Shown: piece after piece, positions 1 to 11,672 of the stretch
How positions within the stretch are numbered: position 1 is the first letter of the stretch
Layout of the letters: each line of letters begins with the position of its first letter
NCBI GenBank assembly: GCA_023101725.1
Contig: JALJCO010009027.1
Location: forward strand, 434,001 to 498,000
Direction of reading: 5' to 3'
DNA from: Atherinomorus stipes
Lineage: Eukaryota > Chordata > Actinopteri > Atheriniformes > Atherinidae
Length of the DNA stretch: 64,000 nt
Program-made: the position numbers and the translations under genes
The notes under the pieces: generated by a model
Told to the model about the DNA's origin: nothing
Database searches by the model: none
Seen by the model: the letters and a program-made list of their open reading frames with translations, nothing else

Positions 1-510
1 CTGTCACCATCTTGCTGTGTCGCTTGTGCTGTCACTCCCGGAAAAAACTAAAACGGACAAAGAGTAGCCTCAAGGCAAATGATTGACACCCAGCATACTC
101 TGGGCTAAATGCTAACCAAGCTAATTCGAAACTAACAGGAGCTAACGAAAATTAGCCCCCTAAGCAGCAAGCTAAAGGTAAGGTATGTTTGGACTTGCTG
201 TTAACTGGCTACAAACCATGTTTTTGCTGCTCTGCTGCAGACTGGGACTTTACTGAGAGCAAACAAGGAGCTAACTGGTAGCCACCGACCTGTCAATCAA
301 AAGGACACACCCCTAATTATGTGCTATTTCAAGTTTAAATAACATCTAAATGGATGACTTATTAAAAAATTAACCCCTACACAGTTGACATGAAGGTAAA
401 CTTGACCTATTAAACCTAAAATGATTTTTTTAACCATTTTTTAACATGGGAGTCCATGGAGGTTTGCTCTGTTTAGCAGCTAGCCCCTAGCTGAAAAAGA
501 AAGAACTACA
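1..510 (+). repeat. Dispersed repeat family R1, copy 1 (cut by window edge)
   Basis: This block begins with CACCATCTTGCTGTGTCGC and continues through GCTAA-rich sequence and an ACACACCCCTAATTA stretch. The same features appear reverse-complemented at about 20890-21425, and the first part reappears in direct orientation near 45038-45290. Three related copies in 64 kb mark it as an interspersed element. I cannot name the family, and its 5' end lies outside the window. Confidence 0.7.
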
Positions 511-1142
511 TCTTTTTAGTACTTTTCCGTATTTCTGCATTGGCCTCACAGTTGGCCACCGGAGGTTTCCGCTTGGCTCTTATGTTCACCGCTCCATTCA
601 AGTAAATCCTGAAAAACAAGCCTTGAGCTGACCTAGGTCACACATATAAGCATAGACGCAAGCAGCATTTGAACGTGCAGTAACAAGGCCCCTTTTTATA
701 CCACGTTTATACTATCAGGGAATATTCCACCAACAAGAAAGCTGCTGTGTTCATCCAGGAGCCATATCAATTGATGCAACATTCCTGAAGCAGTCGTTCC
801 CTTTCCAAGACTGTTTATGAACCTGAGTCATGACCCCGGTCATGAGTTAGAGAAAGAGGGAGCGATGGAGGCAGGGAGAGGAGGGGAACCTGACAAACAA
901 GAACAATGGAGTCCTCTATGTGCCCTTATCTGTGCTTGTAATTCATCATCTCTCTCCGACTTACACACATGGACATATAAATACGCACCTGGGGTTGTGA
1001 AACCCTTTGGAATCACGCCAGGAGAGGATTGAGCAAATCTGCATTTAAGAGATTCATAGTAACGCTATTTATGGAAATTGGTGGCGTTTAGTGCTTTCAT
1101 TAAACCTCGCTGCATCCATCCTTGTTAGTTCATGCATAGTAC

Positions 1143-1146
<4 letters not shown>

Positions 1147-1173
<27 letters not shown>
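1147..1173. repeat. (TA)n microsatellite
   Basis: A run of alternating TA of about 27 bases lies between CATG and TGTACAG. It is a simple repeat within an nrp2 intron. Confidence 0.95.
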
Positions 1174-1174
<1 letters not shown>

Positions 1175-2645
1175 ACAGTATGTAGTTTAGTATGTTTCAT
1201 GTAATGATGTGACCACCTGTCTCCGGGGGAATCCAACTCTTACCCTCATCTCTGGCTTAAGGTCACTGTGGATTTCAAGCAGAAAAATAACAAAGTGGAA
1301 AGGGAGGGGGGTATTAATCCACATACTCTACAGACTGGGGGTGCCCCCCTCTGCCTGTGCCAGTGATTGGTTTGGGTGGGGCCAGTGGGGGGTATTTGAT
1401 TTGGGGATTAATGAAAAAAATGTGGATTTGACTTAAAAGTCAACATCTGTGTAATTTATTAGAGCCCCCAGATGCAGCCGTTCCCAACACATACACACTT
1501 GCACACAATCCCCAACCCCCCCCCTTTAAATAACCTCTGGCTGATCTCTCTGTCTGGAGATGTGCGTGCATGTGCATATGTATATGATGTGCGTCTGTCC
1601 GTCTCTACTGTGTAATTTGAGTCCTCTAATCTGTCTAAGCATAAAAACCCCTACTCGGACACATTCAAACATGTATTCAGACAAATGCACCGGTGTGCAT
1701 TTGGGGTGGATATTGCAGGCATTATGGCTGCTTTGAAAAATATTTCCACCCACAGGAGGATGAAATATCAATAAAAGATGGCAAATTTAAAAGACAATTA
1801 GTCTAAACTGGAATCACTCGACTAAAGAGTTGATAAATTTAGCTTAAAACAACAGTGTCTGCTGCTTTTACCAGTGGGACATTACAGCATCTCCATGAAT
1901 GTAGATATGATTAAACACGCCATCTGGCTTTCATGATGATAAAGAAAAGATGACAGCTACATTATGCTCTCAAATAAAGCTTAAAAACCACAAGGATTTG
2001 TAGTATGTCCTTGCTCTGTGATGTATTAAGAAAAGGCTTCTTAGACTGGATAAAACTTTCCCTTTGTATTTTTCCAATTACAGACCTTGAGATACGGTCA
2101 GATTCACACTTTTTTAGAATGATCGTACACTGGGGTCATCTGCAGCTACATCATTATCTTCTTTTGTCATGATGCTGGACCTGGAGAGTCCACTCGACAT
2201 TTCATGCCCCTCATCAGCCCAGTTCTCCGTTGTTCCCGTGGGTTGTGGTTGAATCTTCCGTGACTGCTAATCCACCGACCATGTTGCACAAACCCCCCCA
2301 GTTAGCCTGTCCTAAGCCCCCCAAAGAGCCTTAAGTGGTTGAAGCTCAGTTCTCATCAGGGGGTCTTGTAATGACTAGGATTTGGTTCTTCTAATTGTCA
2401 TTTAACAGTGAGATTTACACTAATGTGGCTTATGAATTGTACTTGCATCAGTAATGTACTTTTATGTGCGTGCGTGTGTGTTTGTGGAAGGCTGAGCAGT
2501 GAGTTTGCCTGTGCATCAGATATGAATCACCACTGAATAACAGGATCAGCTTGGCAATCCTTACTTCATCTCATTTGTTTGTAAGAATGAACTCTTTGCT
2601 TTTACTGTCAGGATGCCTATCTAGATTTTAAAATAAAAGTTTCTT

Positions 2646-3351
2646 AAAGGTACAGTGTGTAAGAAATACTGACATCTAGTGGTAAAGACGGGAATGAAAA
2701 TATTTCAAATGACTGTTGAGAATGTACGGTGGGCATCTGAGGCCAAAAACACTTTACATACAGAATTATTGGTCCATTTGGAGACATTGTAGCAAAAATG
2801 GTGGAACAAATTGGAACCCTACATCCTTGTGGACCCACATTAAAGGTACAGTATGTGAAATAACCAAGGTCAATGGCAGAAAAATGTAATATATAATTCA
2901 AAACTGTGTTTTTATTTATGTGTAATCACTGAACTAGAATAGCTGTTATATGTTTATTTTCTTAGAATGAGTCATTTATTTCTACTTGCTGGGGGGTGTA
3001 CACCATATTTACTACAGTGTCCTTGAATGGACAAAACAATGTGTGTGAAGTGAGAACCCCCTGAGCTTTAAAACTGCTGTACCTGCTTTGTTTAATGGGA
3101 GTTAGAGACTGTTTGGGGTAAGTAATTCTTTAAAAGACATTAAAAGTAGTTACTCATAGTCCAGTCATAGCTACTCCTGAGACCACCGGATCCACTCACT
3201 GATGAAAACATCTTTATTTCTGGGAGAATTTTTTGCCACTAACAGCCATCAACAGTGCTTGGAATTTGAAGTCATTTGAAAGAAAACATCTTTTCTTTCA
3301 AATATCCATCTTTACCTCTAGATGTCAGTCATTCTTCCATACTGTACCTTT
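2646..3351. mobile_element. MITE with about 43-bp TIRs, TTAA-flanked
   Basis: The left end starts AAAGGTACAGTGTGTAAG and continues with ACATCTAG. The right end is its close reverse complement, CATACTGTACCTTT preceded by CTAGATGTCAG. TTAA sits at both edges (2644-2647 and 3350-3353), the target-site pattern of piggyBac-type elements. A second AAAGGTACAGT start at 2842, also after TTAA, suggests an internal or nested unit, and 2842-3260 is closely similar to 41988-42420. No transposase is encoded. Confidence 0.8.
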
Positions 3352-3362
3352 AAGTAATTAGA

Positions 3363-3720
3363 AATGGCTCGTTCTGAGAAAGTAAAAGCATGAAAGTAGA
3401 ATTCTGAGAAAAAACAAAAAGAATTCTGACTGTAATCTCAGAATCATGATTTTTTTTTAAAGAAACCTAAATGACAAATGAAGATTTTTCTTTTCATTAT
3501 AGAAAAAAGTCAGAAATTTGAGATTAAGGTCAGAATTCTAAGATCGACATTAGAGTTCCAACTTTTTTATTATTTAAAAAGAAAAAAAAAATTAAGGAAG
3601 AATTTTTTTTTTCAGTCATGAAAAAGTTAAAATTCTGACTTAAATCTCAGAATTATGACTTTTTTTGGAATCAGAATAACCTATTTTTTCTGAGGGAAAC
3701 AGTTTCAAATACGCTCCCAT
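3363..3720. repeat. AATTCTGA/TCAGAATT low-complexity repeat
   Basis: Short words such as TCTGAGAAAAAA, GTCAGAATT and AATTCTGACTTTTTT recur in both orientations between A and T runs. The block looks like a degenerate palindromic minisatellite. The same words return at about 5440-5990 in the same intron. Confidence 0.7.
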
Positions 3721-5439
3721 AAAACAGTTTTTAATGATATATAAAATCTTTCTATCATTGACTTTTGATTTTGTTACATGCTGCACCTTTAATGTAAATC
3801 CAGGCACCACAGAGCAGCAGAAGCAGTAATGAAAGTACAAAAAGAGGAGAAAACATTAAAATTTCACTTTGCAGTCACACCAACAATAAGGCTTTGTACA
3901 CGTGTGTATATCTCTATGATTTTCTCGACTAATTTTCTCTGCACGCCGACACATTTTCAATCTGACACCCATGTGACTTGTTAACTCAAGTCACACTCTC
4001 TGCATATGCACCTCATTACTTGATGAGATGCTAACACACTCAGAAATTGCATATCTCACACAGTCAAACTCGCAGATAGATAGTTTTTGGTAGCATAGAC
4101 ACACACGTGTGTCCAAACAAATTAACATGGAAAACACACACTGTCATCTGTCAGTGCCTGTGAGGAAACTCCCAAAAGTGCGGGTGCTAAACAAGCTATG
4201 TGTTACTGAAAAGAATTGTGAGGTTGTGCTGAATCTGTCACATGTATGCACACACACTCATCAAATAACCTGGGTAAGAAAAAAATAAATAAATAAACAG
4301 AAAAAAAACAGCCCACACAGCATTTCTGTCTACTCCTTCATCACTCTGTCACAGACCCACAAAACTACACAAACACACAAGCTTTTTTCATGCTTATGCA
4401 TAGCAAACAATACAATTTAGCATATGCACACACACACACACATACAGTCAGTTAAAATTGGTAACATCTGCACCAAGTGGGAAACTTCAGCCAAAGGTGG
4501 TTTGAGGATTGCTGTCAAACCTGTGCATGGACACACACTCGCAATTGTGGAGTGTGGCCAGCTGGAACCAGTTCCTACTGTCAACATCTTTATACAGAAG
4601 AACAGAGGGGCGAGTAAGGGAAGGAAGAGATGGGGATGAGAAGTGTAATGGACAGAAAAGGAGACTGGGATCAAGGGAGAAAAATGGAAAGGAGAAAAAA
4701 AATGGAAAAATGAATAATGTGTTGGACAAAGTAGAAGAAGACGTGCCAAAAGCACAGAATACAGTGAGAACAAAAGGGTGAATTATCAAGCTGTGATGTA
4801 TACATCTCTACACGCTTCATTATCCAGAAACAAATGGTGTATGCTTTAACGGGATCCAGAGAATCTTGTTAGTTTAAGATAAACACCAGATTGTTTTTTA
4901 CTACACTTTGTCAGTCCAACATGTTTGTGCCACAGAAGCGATGTTTACTCAAACACACTTTTTTCTTGGTGACCTCCTTCTCAGAAGTGTCATCAATAGT
5001 TAAATACCCATGGTACGCAGACATGTCTGACCATCGCTCGCCACTGCTGTGTGTAATGGGGTCTTCGTTATAATTTCATGACTCTCCACATGACGAGACA
5101 CAACATGACAACATTAAATATTCACCTCAATGATGGGTGGAGCTCTGAAAGAAAGAAAATGTCAGTCGTCGGGCAGATTCCAGCTCTGGGCCTTCATTCT
5201 TAGTAGGTCAAAAAGTAACCACATTATCAAGAAGTTAGTCAATCACCAACCATCTGCTTCCTCTCGTCATTAACCTTTAACCTTGGAAGTAACGGGTCAG
5301 GAGTCAAATGAGTGACCTTTCAGGTATCCTGACAAAAGGGGACAGGAAGTGGAGGGGGACAGCAACTTCTCAGCTGTCCACCATCTTTCCCCTAAGTGCA
5401 TTCCCTCTCTCCTCTCTACGGAAGACTATTTTTTTCCAC

Positions 5440-5556
5440 TAAAGGAAAAAAAAATCTGAGAAAAAATTCTGAGAAAGCCTGAATTCTGACTTTTTTCCAA
5501 AACCTAAGTGTGTACAGTGTATATACACACACACACACATACATTATATATATACA

Positions 5557-5604
<48 letters not shown>

Positions 5605-5990
5605 ATTTCAGAAAAAGTAAGAGTTTTCACTTTACTCTGAATTTTGGGGGGGGGGGGGTTAAAAAAAACTAAAAAACAATATTTTTTGGTCTTAGGTTTT
5701 GAGAAAAAGGTCATAATTTTGAGATTAAAGACACAATTCTAACTTCAAGAATCCTTCCTAAAAAATAATGTCTTTTAGGTTTAAAAAGTCCTAAAAAAAA
5801 GTTTTTTTTTTCTTTCTCTCTCTTTTTGAAAATGAAATATTTTTTGTTTTAGGTATCTGGAAAAAAAAATCTTCTGTACCTCACATCCACAATTTTTAAA
5901 AACCCTTTTTATAGAGCCATTTTTTTTACTAAACAACTTATTACTTTTAGGATAGTAATTTTGGCCACTTTCCCAGTTTTTATCTAAAGG
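5440..5990. repeat. Low-complexity block with (CA)n/(TA)n microsatellite
   Basis: The block contains the same TCTGAGAAAAAATTCTGAG words as 3363-3720, an ACACAC/TATATA microsatellite at 5525-5601, a G10 run near 5646, and A/T runs. No gene content is visible. Confidence 0.75.
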
Positions 5991-8202
5991 CAAAAGGCAG
6001 TCGGCAGCATTGTAATTCAGCAGCTATGCCCTTTTTTTTTGTGAGGGCGGGGGTTTATTGTAACAAGACATTTCTGAGAAGCTGAAGTATGAGCTTTTTG
6101 TTTCTATGAATTAGTCCTTCAGCGTTGTTTGAAGCAAAATTTGCATTTATCAGTCATATTAAAATTCTGGCAGTGGGATAGCTTATCTGGCAACATTTCT
6201 TGACTTGATATTTGAATTCTGCTTGTCCCATCATGCTTTTTTTTCTGTAAACTGTAAGCAGTGCCAGTAATTCACATCAAAATTGAGGAAATTCCACTGA
6301 ATTTGGCTGTATTGCCTTGTCAAAAGATAAATACTGGGACGAAGTGCTTCCTGTTTCAGTGATGAATCTGTTCGTTGTTCCCACTCGCCACCACTCCCAG
6401 TTTCCTATTCAACATTCCTCCACTCATATCGCTTCGTTATATCCCCTGTCCTGCATTCAACCTTTTCTTTTTGCCTACCCCCTTCTCCTCATCTGGTTTC
6501 AACTCTTCTTCTAAAGGCACCTGTCCTCCCCGCAGACATTTTCCTTTCCCTCCGTCTTCCTTTGTTTCACAGCAAAGAGAGCGGGCACTGATGGGTCGGT
6601 TGTATGTGAGGGCAGATCTTTCGTCACACACTTGTCTTTGTGGGAGCATGCGTGGGTGTTTACATAACCCCCATAAGAGCCCACATCTACTGTTTTGTGC
6701 CTCTTAGGTAAACAGAGCAGCTGCTGATCCTCAATCCAGCCCCAGATATGGCAGCGATAGCCCCGCTTATCTGCTCAAACACTCACTCTGCTTTGTATTA
6801 CCAGTGTCAGCTCCACTTGATTAAATCAGGCCATGCCCAAAATCAAATAAAACCCCTTGAGTAGGATTTTGAAGCCATATCGCTCATGCTTCCTCCTGGT
6901 TATAGAATTTCTGGAACATCATTTTAGGAGTTTTGGGAATTTCACATTGATAAATTGTCATATTTTCGACTCATACAAACCAGACTCCTTTTCATTTGCA
7001 ATTACAGTAAAGCATCATTAAAACATCACATCTTCGGGCTATGTGAGCATGCTTACTGTACATTTGATCATCCCATACACAGACTAGGGTAAAAAAAAAA
7101 AAAACATGCAGCACATTTTTTTCCCTCTAAATGACTCCTTTAATCTTTAATTTGGCTCCTTGATGCTGTTGTCTCTCCATCTTTCCATTGTGTGTGGAGG
7201 CTGTGATGCTGTGTTTTGCCGGTTGCTCTATCATCTACAACATACAGATAGACTGAATGACACTTAACAGTCACTCAGTCAGTTAAAAGACACTTCCTAT
7301 GCTTATCTGAGTGTGTAGGATGGATGGATGTTTGTGTGGGCTCCTGTGGTTTCCTGTGTCTGTGGTTTTGAGGTAGTGTCCACCGACAAGAAGAAAGAAA
7401 GGCACATGGAGGTGAAGGAGGAGCTGTGGAGAGATATCAACGGTGCGGTGTAAAAGGGAGGGATTTAAAAGGGAAAAATGGATGTTTGAGATGAAGGGAT
7501 TCAGATGATGTGGTGAAAAGACAAAGCCGAGGGGAGAGGATGTGGTGAGTGAGGAAAAAGAGGAAGTAATTCATAATTACCTATTGGGAAGTATGGTTTT
7601 GGTCACATAAAGGAAAGATTTAGCACAACGGGTAATCACAGGTCACTTTTCCGCCCAAACAGGAAGAAACTTGACCACCCTGGTTGCATTTACCCTCTGA
7701 CCCGGCGGCCTAAACCTGCCGCTTTAAGCGCAAAATGGAAGGAAGGGAGTGTTCAAGGAGACGTAGTGAATGTTGACGCTCGAAGGTGGACGCCCCAGGA
7801 AGGGAATTTCACTCGCATCCTGCCCACCTGGACAGACTTCCTGCGTCTGACAGCTAATCGTGTTTGGTCGTGTCAGGTCACGTCTCCCGCAGCTTCCTAG
7901 CATGTTGAGTTAGCAGCGTGTTTATGTGTGGGTGAACACGCCATCCTTCACTGGGCTTTCCCAGCCTCCCAGCGCTGAACCCCTGACCTCAGAACACATC
8001 AACAGCTGGGTCGGTGACATCGGATCCATGTTTGGGTTGTCTCTGCTTTGTCCGGCCTGCCACTGTGTGTGTGAAGCCAAGTGAAACTGTGCACAGTGGG
8101 TGGGTGTTAAAGCAAGGGATGTGTGTTTCATTGAGGAAGTACATCACCCTCTGACAGTAACCATTATGTGTCTTTTGTTTGTGTCCTTTTTCTTCTCCTC
8201 AG

Positions 8203-8347
8203 ATTTTCCATGCTAACACTGACCCAACCGAGGTGGTTCTGAACCGTGTCCCACAGCCGGTTTTAGCCCGCTTTGTTCGGATCCGACCGCAGACCTGGAA
8301 GAACGGCATTGCGCTCCGCTTTGAGCTTCATGGATGCCAGATTACAG
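8203..8347 (+). CDS. nrp2: Neuropilin-2 exon: C-terminal part of b1 (F5/8 type C) domain
   Basis: The exon lies between acceptor CTCCTCAG (8195-8202) and donor GTTAGA (8348). It enters in phase 0 and leaves in phase 1, and encodes 48 full codons. The translation begins IFHANTDPTEVVLNR and ends ALRFELHGCQIT. It carries the discoidin signature RFVRIRPQTW and the closing domain cysteine (codon 8335-8337), and matches the human NRP2 b1 end nearly residue for residue. In neuropilins b1 binds C-terminal arginine ligands (VEGF, processed Sema3), but the pocket residues lie in upstream exons outside this window. The NRP2-like wording (ATEVVLN, ELFGC type) is closer than NRP1. Confidence 0.95.
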
Positions 8348-9847
8348 GTTAGATTCCTCCAACTTTTTCCGCTTTAAGCAAGTCAAATTGCCGTTACCAT
8401 CCTGCTTTACATTTATATAGCTGGTTCACCTCACTAAATGTATAATTTACCCCCCAAAAAAGATCAAGTTTAACAACATTTAACTTTCTAAGCCATAAAA
8501 ACGGGATCTCACACATGCATTTAGGCTGTCCCACAGTCCCTCAGCCATCTTTTAAATATTGCGACCCTCGGGCTAATTAAAGGAAACTTTAGCTCTGCTT
8601 TTCCTTCCAGAGACTCCACCAGTGTCATTTTAATCTTCCAGTGTTTCCTCCACTTCTCCATGCTCATTTTCCATCTCCAACTCCCTCAACACCCCTCCTT
8701 TTTCCCCCTCTCATGGTTTAGAAACTCTTTTTGAAGCCTCCTCTTTGCTCTGTGAGCTCCACCATATCGAGAAACGAGTACTCCTCAATCATTCATGGCT
8801 CCCCCGTTCACTCTTACATCAGAACTGTGATTCAATTCAGCCTCAACAGCTGCTATTGAAATAACTATTAACTCCTACAGCACAGGTACAACCACACACA
8901 GACTGTTTCTAAATATAGCAGATGACCTGGAAAGCAAGTGCAACTTTTGAAATGTACACATATCTCCACTTCCTGTGCTTGGTATTCATTATTTACGCCC
9001 CCTGCATTTGCAGTGACATAACAGCATGAAACTTTGATCTGTGTTCTCTTAAACCGTCAGCACAACTAACATCTCCCCTACTCCCTTCCTCCTTACCCTT
9101 TCTCTCTTCCTCTGCCTCTCAAAGCCCCTCCATGCACATCCACCATCCTTCCACCCATCCCTCTCCTGCTGTTTGCCACTGTAGGCGTCTCATCTCTACA
9201 TTTTGCGCTCCTTCTCCCAGTCTCCCTAAGCCACCAGCTCCAGCTCTCACTCTCTTGCTTTTTTCCCTCTTCTTTCCGCTCTCTACTCTTTTGCCTCCCA
9301 GCATCTTGTATTATACCTTCCTTATCCCCTTAATCCTCATTTCTCCCTCTCACATGCTCCCTCAGCAAGTTATTTTCAACACCGCTTGCCCATCCATATC
9401 TCAATGAGGCTCATTTCTGAGACATCGACATGGAAGCTTCTCTGTCGGTGGATGCGTATCATGAATGTGCAGCATAGTGAGCAGAAAAAAATAAGTGAAA
9501 CAATGAAGTGAACATTAAAAGATGCTTAAATATCAGTGTGAGATGTGACGTGCATGAGTGCAAAGCAGCAGCATGGACTTATGTCTCACTAATGGTGGTT
9601 TAATTGCACTTTGAACATGAGGCCATACAGCTAAGTTGCACTTCTTTTTCTTTCTACTCTCCTCAATCTCTCGTTTCATCCTCTCCTGTCTCTTCTATGC
9701 CCAACTCTTAAAGCTTAGTGGCCAGAAGTGCAATCCTGCGGCAAAGCTTAACAGCTCCCTGGTGGGAATGTGTGTAACAGCAGCTTAGGTCGTTGGTAAA
9801 ACTAAGCAAAGTAATGTCTGCCCTTTTTTACATGCTTTCCACTCCAG
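8348..9847 (+). other. nrp2: nrp2 intron (b1 to b2)
   Basis: This 1.5-kb intron runs from donor GTTAGA to acceptor TTTCCACTCCAG. It contains a strongly pyrimidine-rich plus strand at about 9060-9370, which explains the proline/serine-rich open frames there. No other feature is recognised. Confidence 0.85.
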
Positions 9848-10023
9848 ATGCTCCATGTTCAGACCTGCAAGGTCTGCTTTCCGGCCTGCTCCCCGATGCC
9901 CAGATCTCCGCCTCGTCCAGCAGGGACATGGTGTGGAATCCCGGGACCGCCCGTCTTGTGGCGAGTCGCTCTGGCTGGTTCCCTGCGCCTGCACAGCCCC
10001 TGGCGGGAGAGGAGTGGTTACAG
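9848..10023 (+). CDS. nrp2: Neuropilin-2 exon: first third of b2 (F5/8 type C) domain
   Basis: The acceptor is CACTCCAG (9840-9847) and the donor is GTACAA (10024). Phase runs from 1 to 0. The split codon with the previous exon gives Asp, followed by APCSDLQGLLSGLLPDAQI. The conserved opening cysteine of b2 is codon 9856-9858. The motif SRSGWFPAP and the ending GEEWLQ are typical of NRP2 b2. Discoidin domains of this type are beta-barrels closed by a disulfide between their first and last cysteines, and b2 supports heparin and VEGF binding. There are no frame breaks. Confidence 0.95.
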
Positions 10024-10097
10024 GTACAAAATTTTAGTCGGAGTTATCCAGCTTTAAAGTCTTGCTTCCACATTCCAGCTGCCAGAAACAGAGAAAC

Positions 10098-11175
10098 TTA
10101 AAGGGATACAACACCTACAGAATGATGTGCCTTCATTTTCAACTCATCCTCGTGCTGAGCAAGACTCTGGAGCACTTTTTTAATATCTCAAATGCAGCTG
10201 GAGATCCGGGCTGCTTTCATATAATGGGGGTGACCGGCACTCAAAACAAAAAGGTCCATAAAAGTCCACCAAAATTTGGCATACTGCTCATCCAATGTAA
10301 TCTAAGTCCTGAATGGGTAGCGTTCATAATTTACTCGAAACGACATAATTTAGTATATTTTTATAGCCTAAACCAGTGCTTCTCCATCCTGGTCCTCAGG
10401 GACCCCTGCACTGCTGGTTTTCAAGATATTCCTACTTCAACACACCTGACTCAGATGAAAGGCTCGTTAGCAGCTTGCAAAGAACTTGATGAGCAGTTGA
10501 GTTGATCTGAATCAGGTGTGGTGGAGTTGGAAACCTGGAATACATGCAGGGCAGGGGTCCCTGAGGACCAGGGTTGAGAAACCCGGCCTAAACAGTAGAA
10601 CATTGTACTTCTCCGATGCACGTCCATGCGAGTTCACAACACTACAGAAGCCGCGGCAGACCAAACCAGACGAGAGCACGCATTCAGCATCTACTGTGCC
10701 GATAATGCAAGCGTAGAAGAAGAAATTCCGCTTTTTAATCTGTTATTCTCTGGAAAAAGAGTTGGAAAAGCTTAATTAGTTATTTGCGCCATCAAATTAA
10801 GAAGATGGTTCGAGTGTGTTCCAATCCTATCCAGCTTCCGTAGTTCTCGGAGAAGTGCAATGGAGTACTGTTTTGGCTGTAAAAATATACTAAATGATGT
10901 CGTTTCGAGTAAATTATGGATGCTACCCACTCGGGACACTTGGATTACATTGGACGATCAGTATGGAGGAATATTGCCAAGTTTTGTGGACTTTTATGGA
11001 CATTTTTGTTTCAAGCACCAGTGAACTCCATTATGCTGTATAAAAGTCGGCGGATAACGAACCCCCGGATCTCCGGCTGCATTTGAGATATTAAAAAAGT
11101 GCTCCACAGTCTTGCTCAGCATGAGGGTGAGTAGAAAATAAAGGCACATCATTCTGCGGGTGTTGTATCCATTCA
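10098..11175. mobile_element. Long-TIR (about 270-bp arm) non-autonomous DNA element
   Basis: The left arm (about 10098-10370) starts TTAAAGGGATACAACACC and runs through GAATGATGTGCC to CGAAACGACAT. The right arm (about 10874-11175) reads as its reverse complement, including ATGTCGTTTCGAG, GGCACATCATTC and GGTGTTGTATCC. The arms are near-identical apart from scattered substitutions and short indels. The centre contains a separate nested hAT MITE. No transposase frame is visible and the superfamily is not assigned. A TTAA is present at the left edge only. Confidence 0.8.
10374..10585. mobile_element. hAT-type MITE with exact 8-bp target duplication
   Basis: The left end CAGTGCTTCTCC and right end GAGAAACCCGG are imperfect inverted repeats extended by CTGGTCCTCAGGGACCCC against GGGGTCCCTGAGGACCAG. 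The 8-bp GCCTAAAC occurs at 10366-10373 and again at 10586-10593, the target duplication length of hAT elements. It is inserted inside the larger palindromic element, so it is younger than that element. Confidence 0.9.
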
Positions 11176-11269
11176 AACAAGAAGCACTGTGTACTGAAAA
11201 CAAAACCATGTGTTGTTTTGCATGAAATGCAGTAAACAGCATTCACTTATTTAAACCCATTCGCTCCAG

Positions 11270-11449
11270 GTGGACCTAGGCACGCTCAAAACGGTGCGTG
11301 GAGTCATTACCCAGGGAGCCCGAGGAGGAGATGCAGGAAGCGGAGCCACCACAGACAATCGGGCGTTTGTTAGGAAGTACAAAGTGGCGCACAGCATGAA
11401 CGGAAAGGAGTGGAACTTCATCATGGACAGCAAGACTAGCCTCCCCAAG
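11270..11449 (+). CDS. nrp2: Neuropilin-2 exon: middle of b2 domain
   Basis: The acceptor is CGCTCCAG (11262-11269) and the donor is GTGGGT (11450). Phase is 0 to 0 and it gives exactly 60 codons. Translation starts VDLGTLKTVRGVITQGARGG and ends FIMDSKTSLPK, aligned in memory with human NRP2 (VDLGTPKTVKGVIIQGARGG). The NRP2-specific GARGGD motif is kept, whereas NRP1 has a GGKHREN-type loop. The loop after it (GSGATTDNRAF) is divergent in sequence but of similar length to human. Confidence 0.95.
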
Positions 11450-11527
11450 GTGGGTGAAGGAGGAGGGCAGATTGATGGGGAGTCATCATCGTCTTCTTCG
11501 TGTCTAATACTCTGATCTTTTGTGCAG
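11450..11527 (+). other. nrp2: Short nrp2 intron (78 bp)
   Basis: A compact intron from GTGGGT to TTTTGTGCAG, without repeats. Its size is near the common minimum for fish introns. Confidence 0.9.
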
Positions 11528-11672
11528 ATCTTCGAGGGGAACACGCACTGCGACACCCCAGAGCTCCGTCATTTTGAGGAGACGGTGGCCCAGTACATCA
11601 GGATCTACCCAGAGAGGTGGTCCCCAGCAGGGATCGGGATGAGAGTGGAGATACTGGGATGTGACCTTCCAG
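11528..11672 (+). CDS. nrp2: Neuropilin-2 exon: end of b2 domain
   Basis: The acceptor is TTGTGCAG and the donor is GTAGGA (11673). Phase is 0 to 1 with 48 full codons. The translation begins IFEGNTHCDTPELRHF and ends RMEILGCDLP-like (here MRVEILGCDLP). RIYPERWSPAGIGMR is the hallmark NRP2 b2 ending and the closing cysteine is codon 11660-11662. An additional cysteine at codon 11549-11551 replaces the tyrosine I recall from human NRP2 and NRP1, which leaves b2 with an odd number of cysteines. Confidence 0.95.

Larger units (their letters stand above)
1..8202 (+). other. nrp2: nrp2 intron (partial, 5' end outside window)
   Basis: No exon is seen before the acceptor at 8201-8202. This is the 3' part of the intron that interrupts the b1 discoidin domain. 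It holds a dispersed repeat at the window start, a TTAA-flanked MITE (2646-3351), AT-rich low-complexity blocks (about 3360-3720 and 5440-5990), and TA and CA microsatellites (1147-1173, 5525-5601). About 6000-8150 is unique-looking sequence in which I recognise nothing. The open frames in it are short and lack codon-like structure. Confidence 0.8.
10024..11269 (+). other. nrp2: nrp2 intron within b2, mostly one palindromic transposon
   Basis: The 1.25-kb intron lies between donor GTACAA and acceptor TTCGCTCCAG. Almost all of it (10098 to about 11175) is a long-armed inverted-repeat element with a hAT MITE nested in its centre. Open frames here derive from those repeats. Confidence 0.85.

Noticed and set aside
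4417..4789. Overlapping frames of 90-118 codons on both strands
   Set aside because: Caused by a CA repeat and purine/pyrimidine bias; no motif.
10994..11242. Minus-strand frame similar to the plus-strand frame 10062-10505
   Set aside because: The similarity is only that of the two arms of the inverted-repeat element; not a paralogous gene pair.
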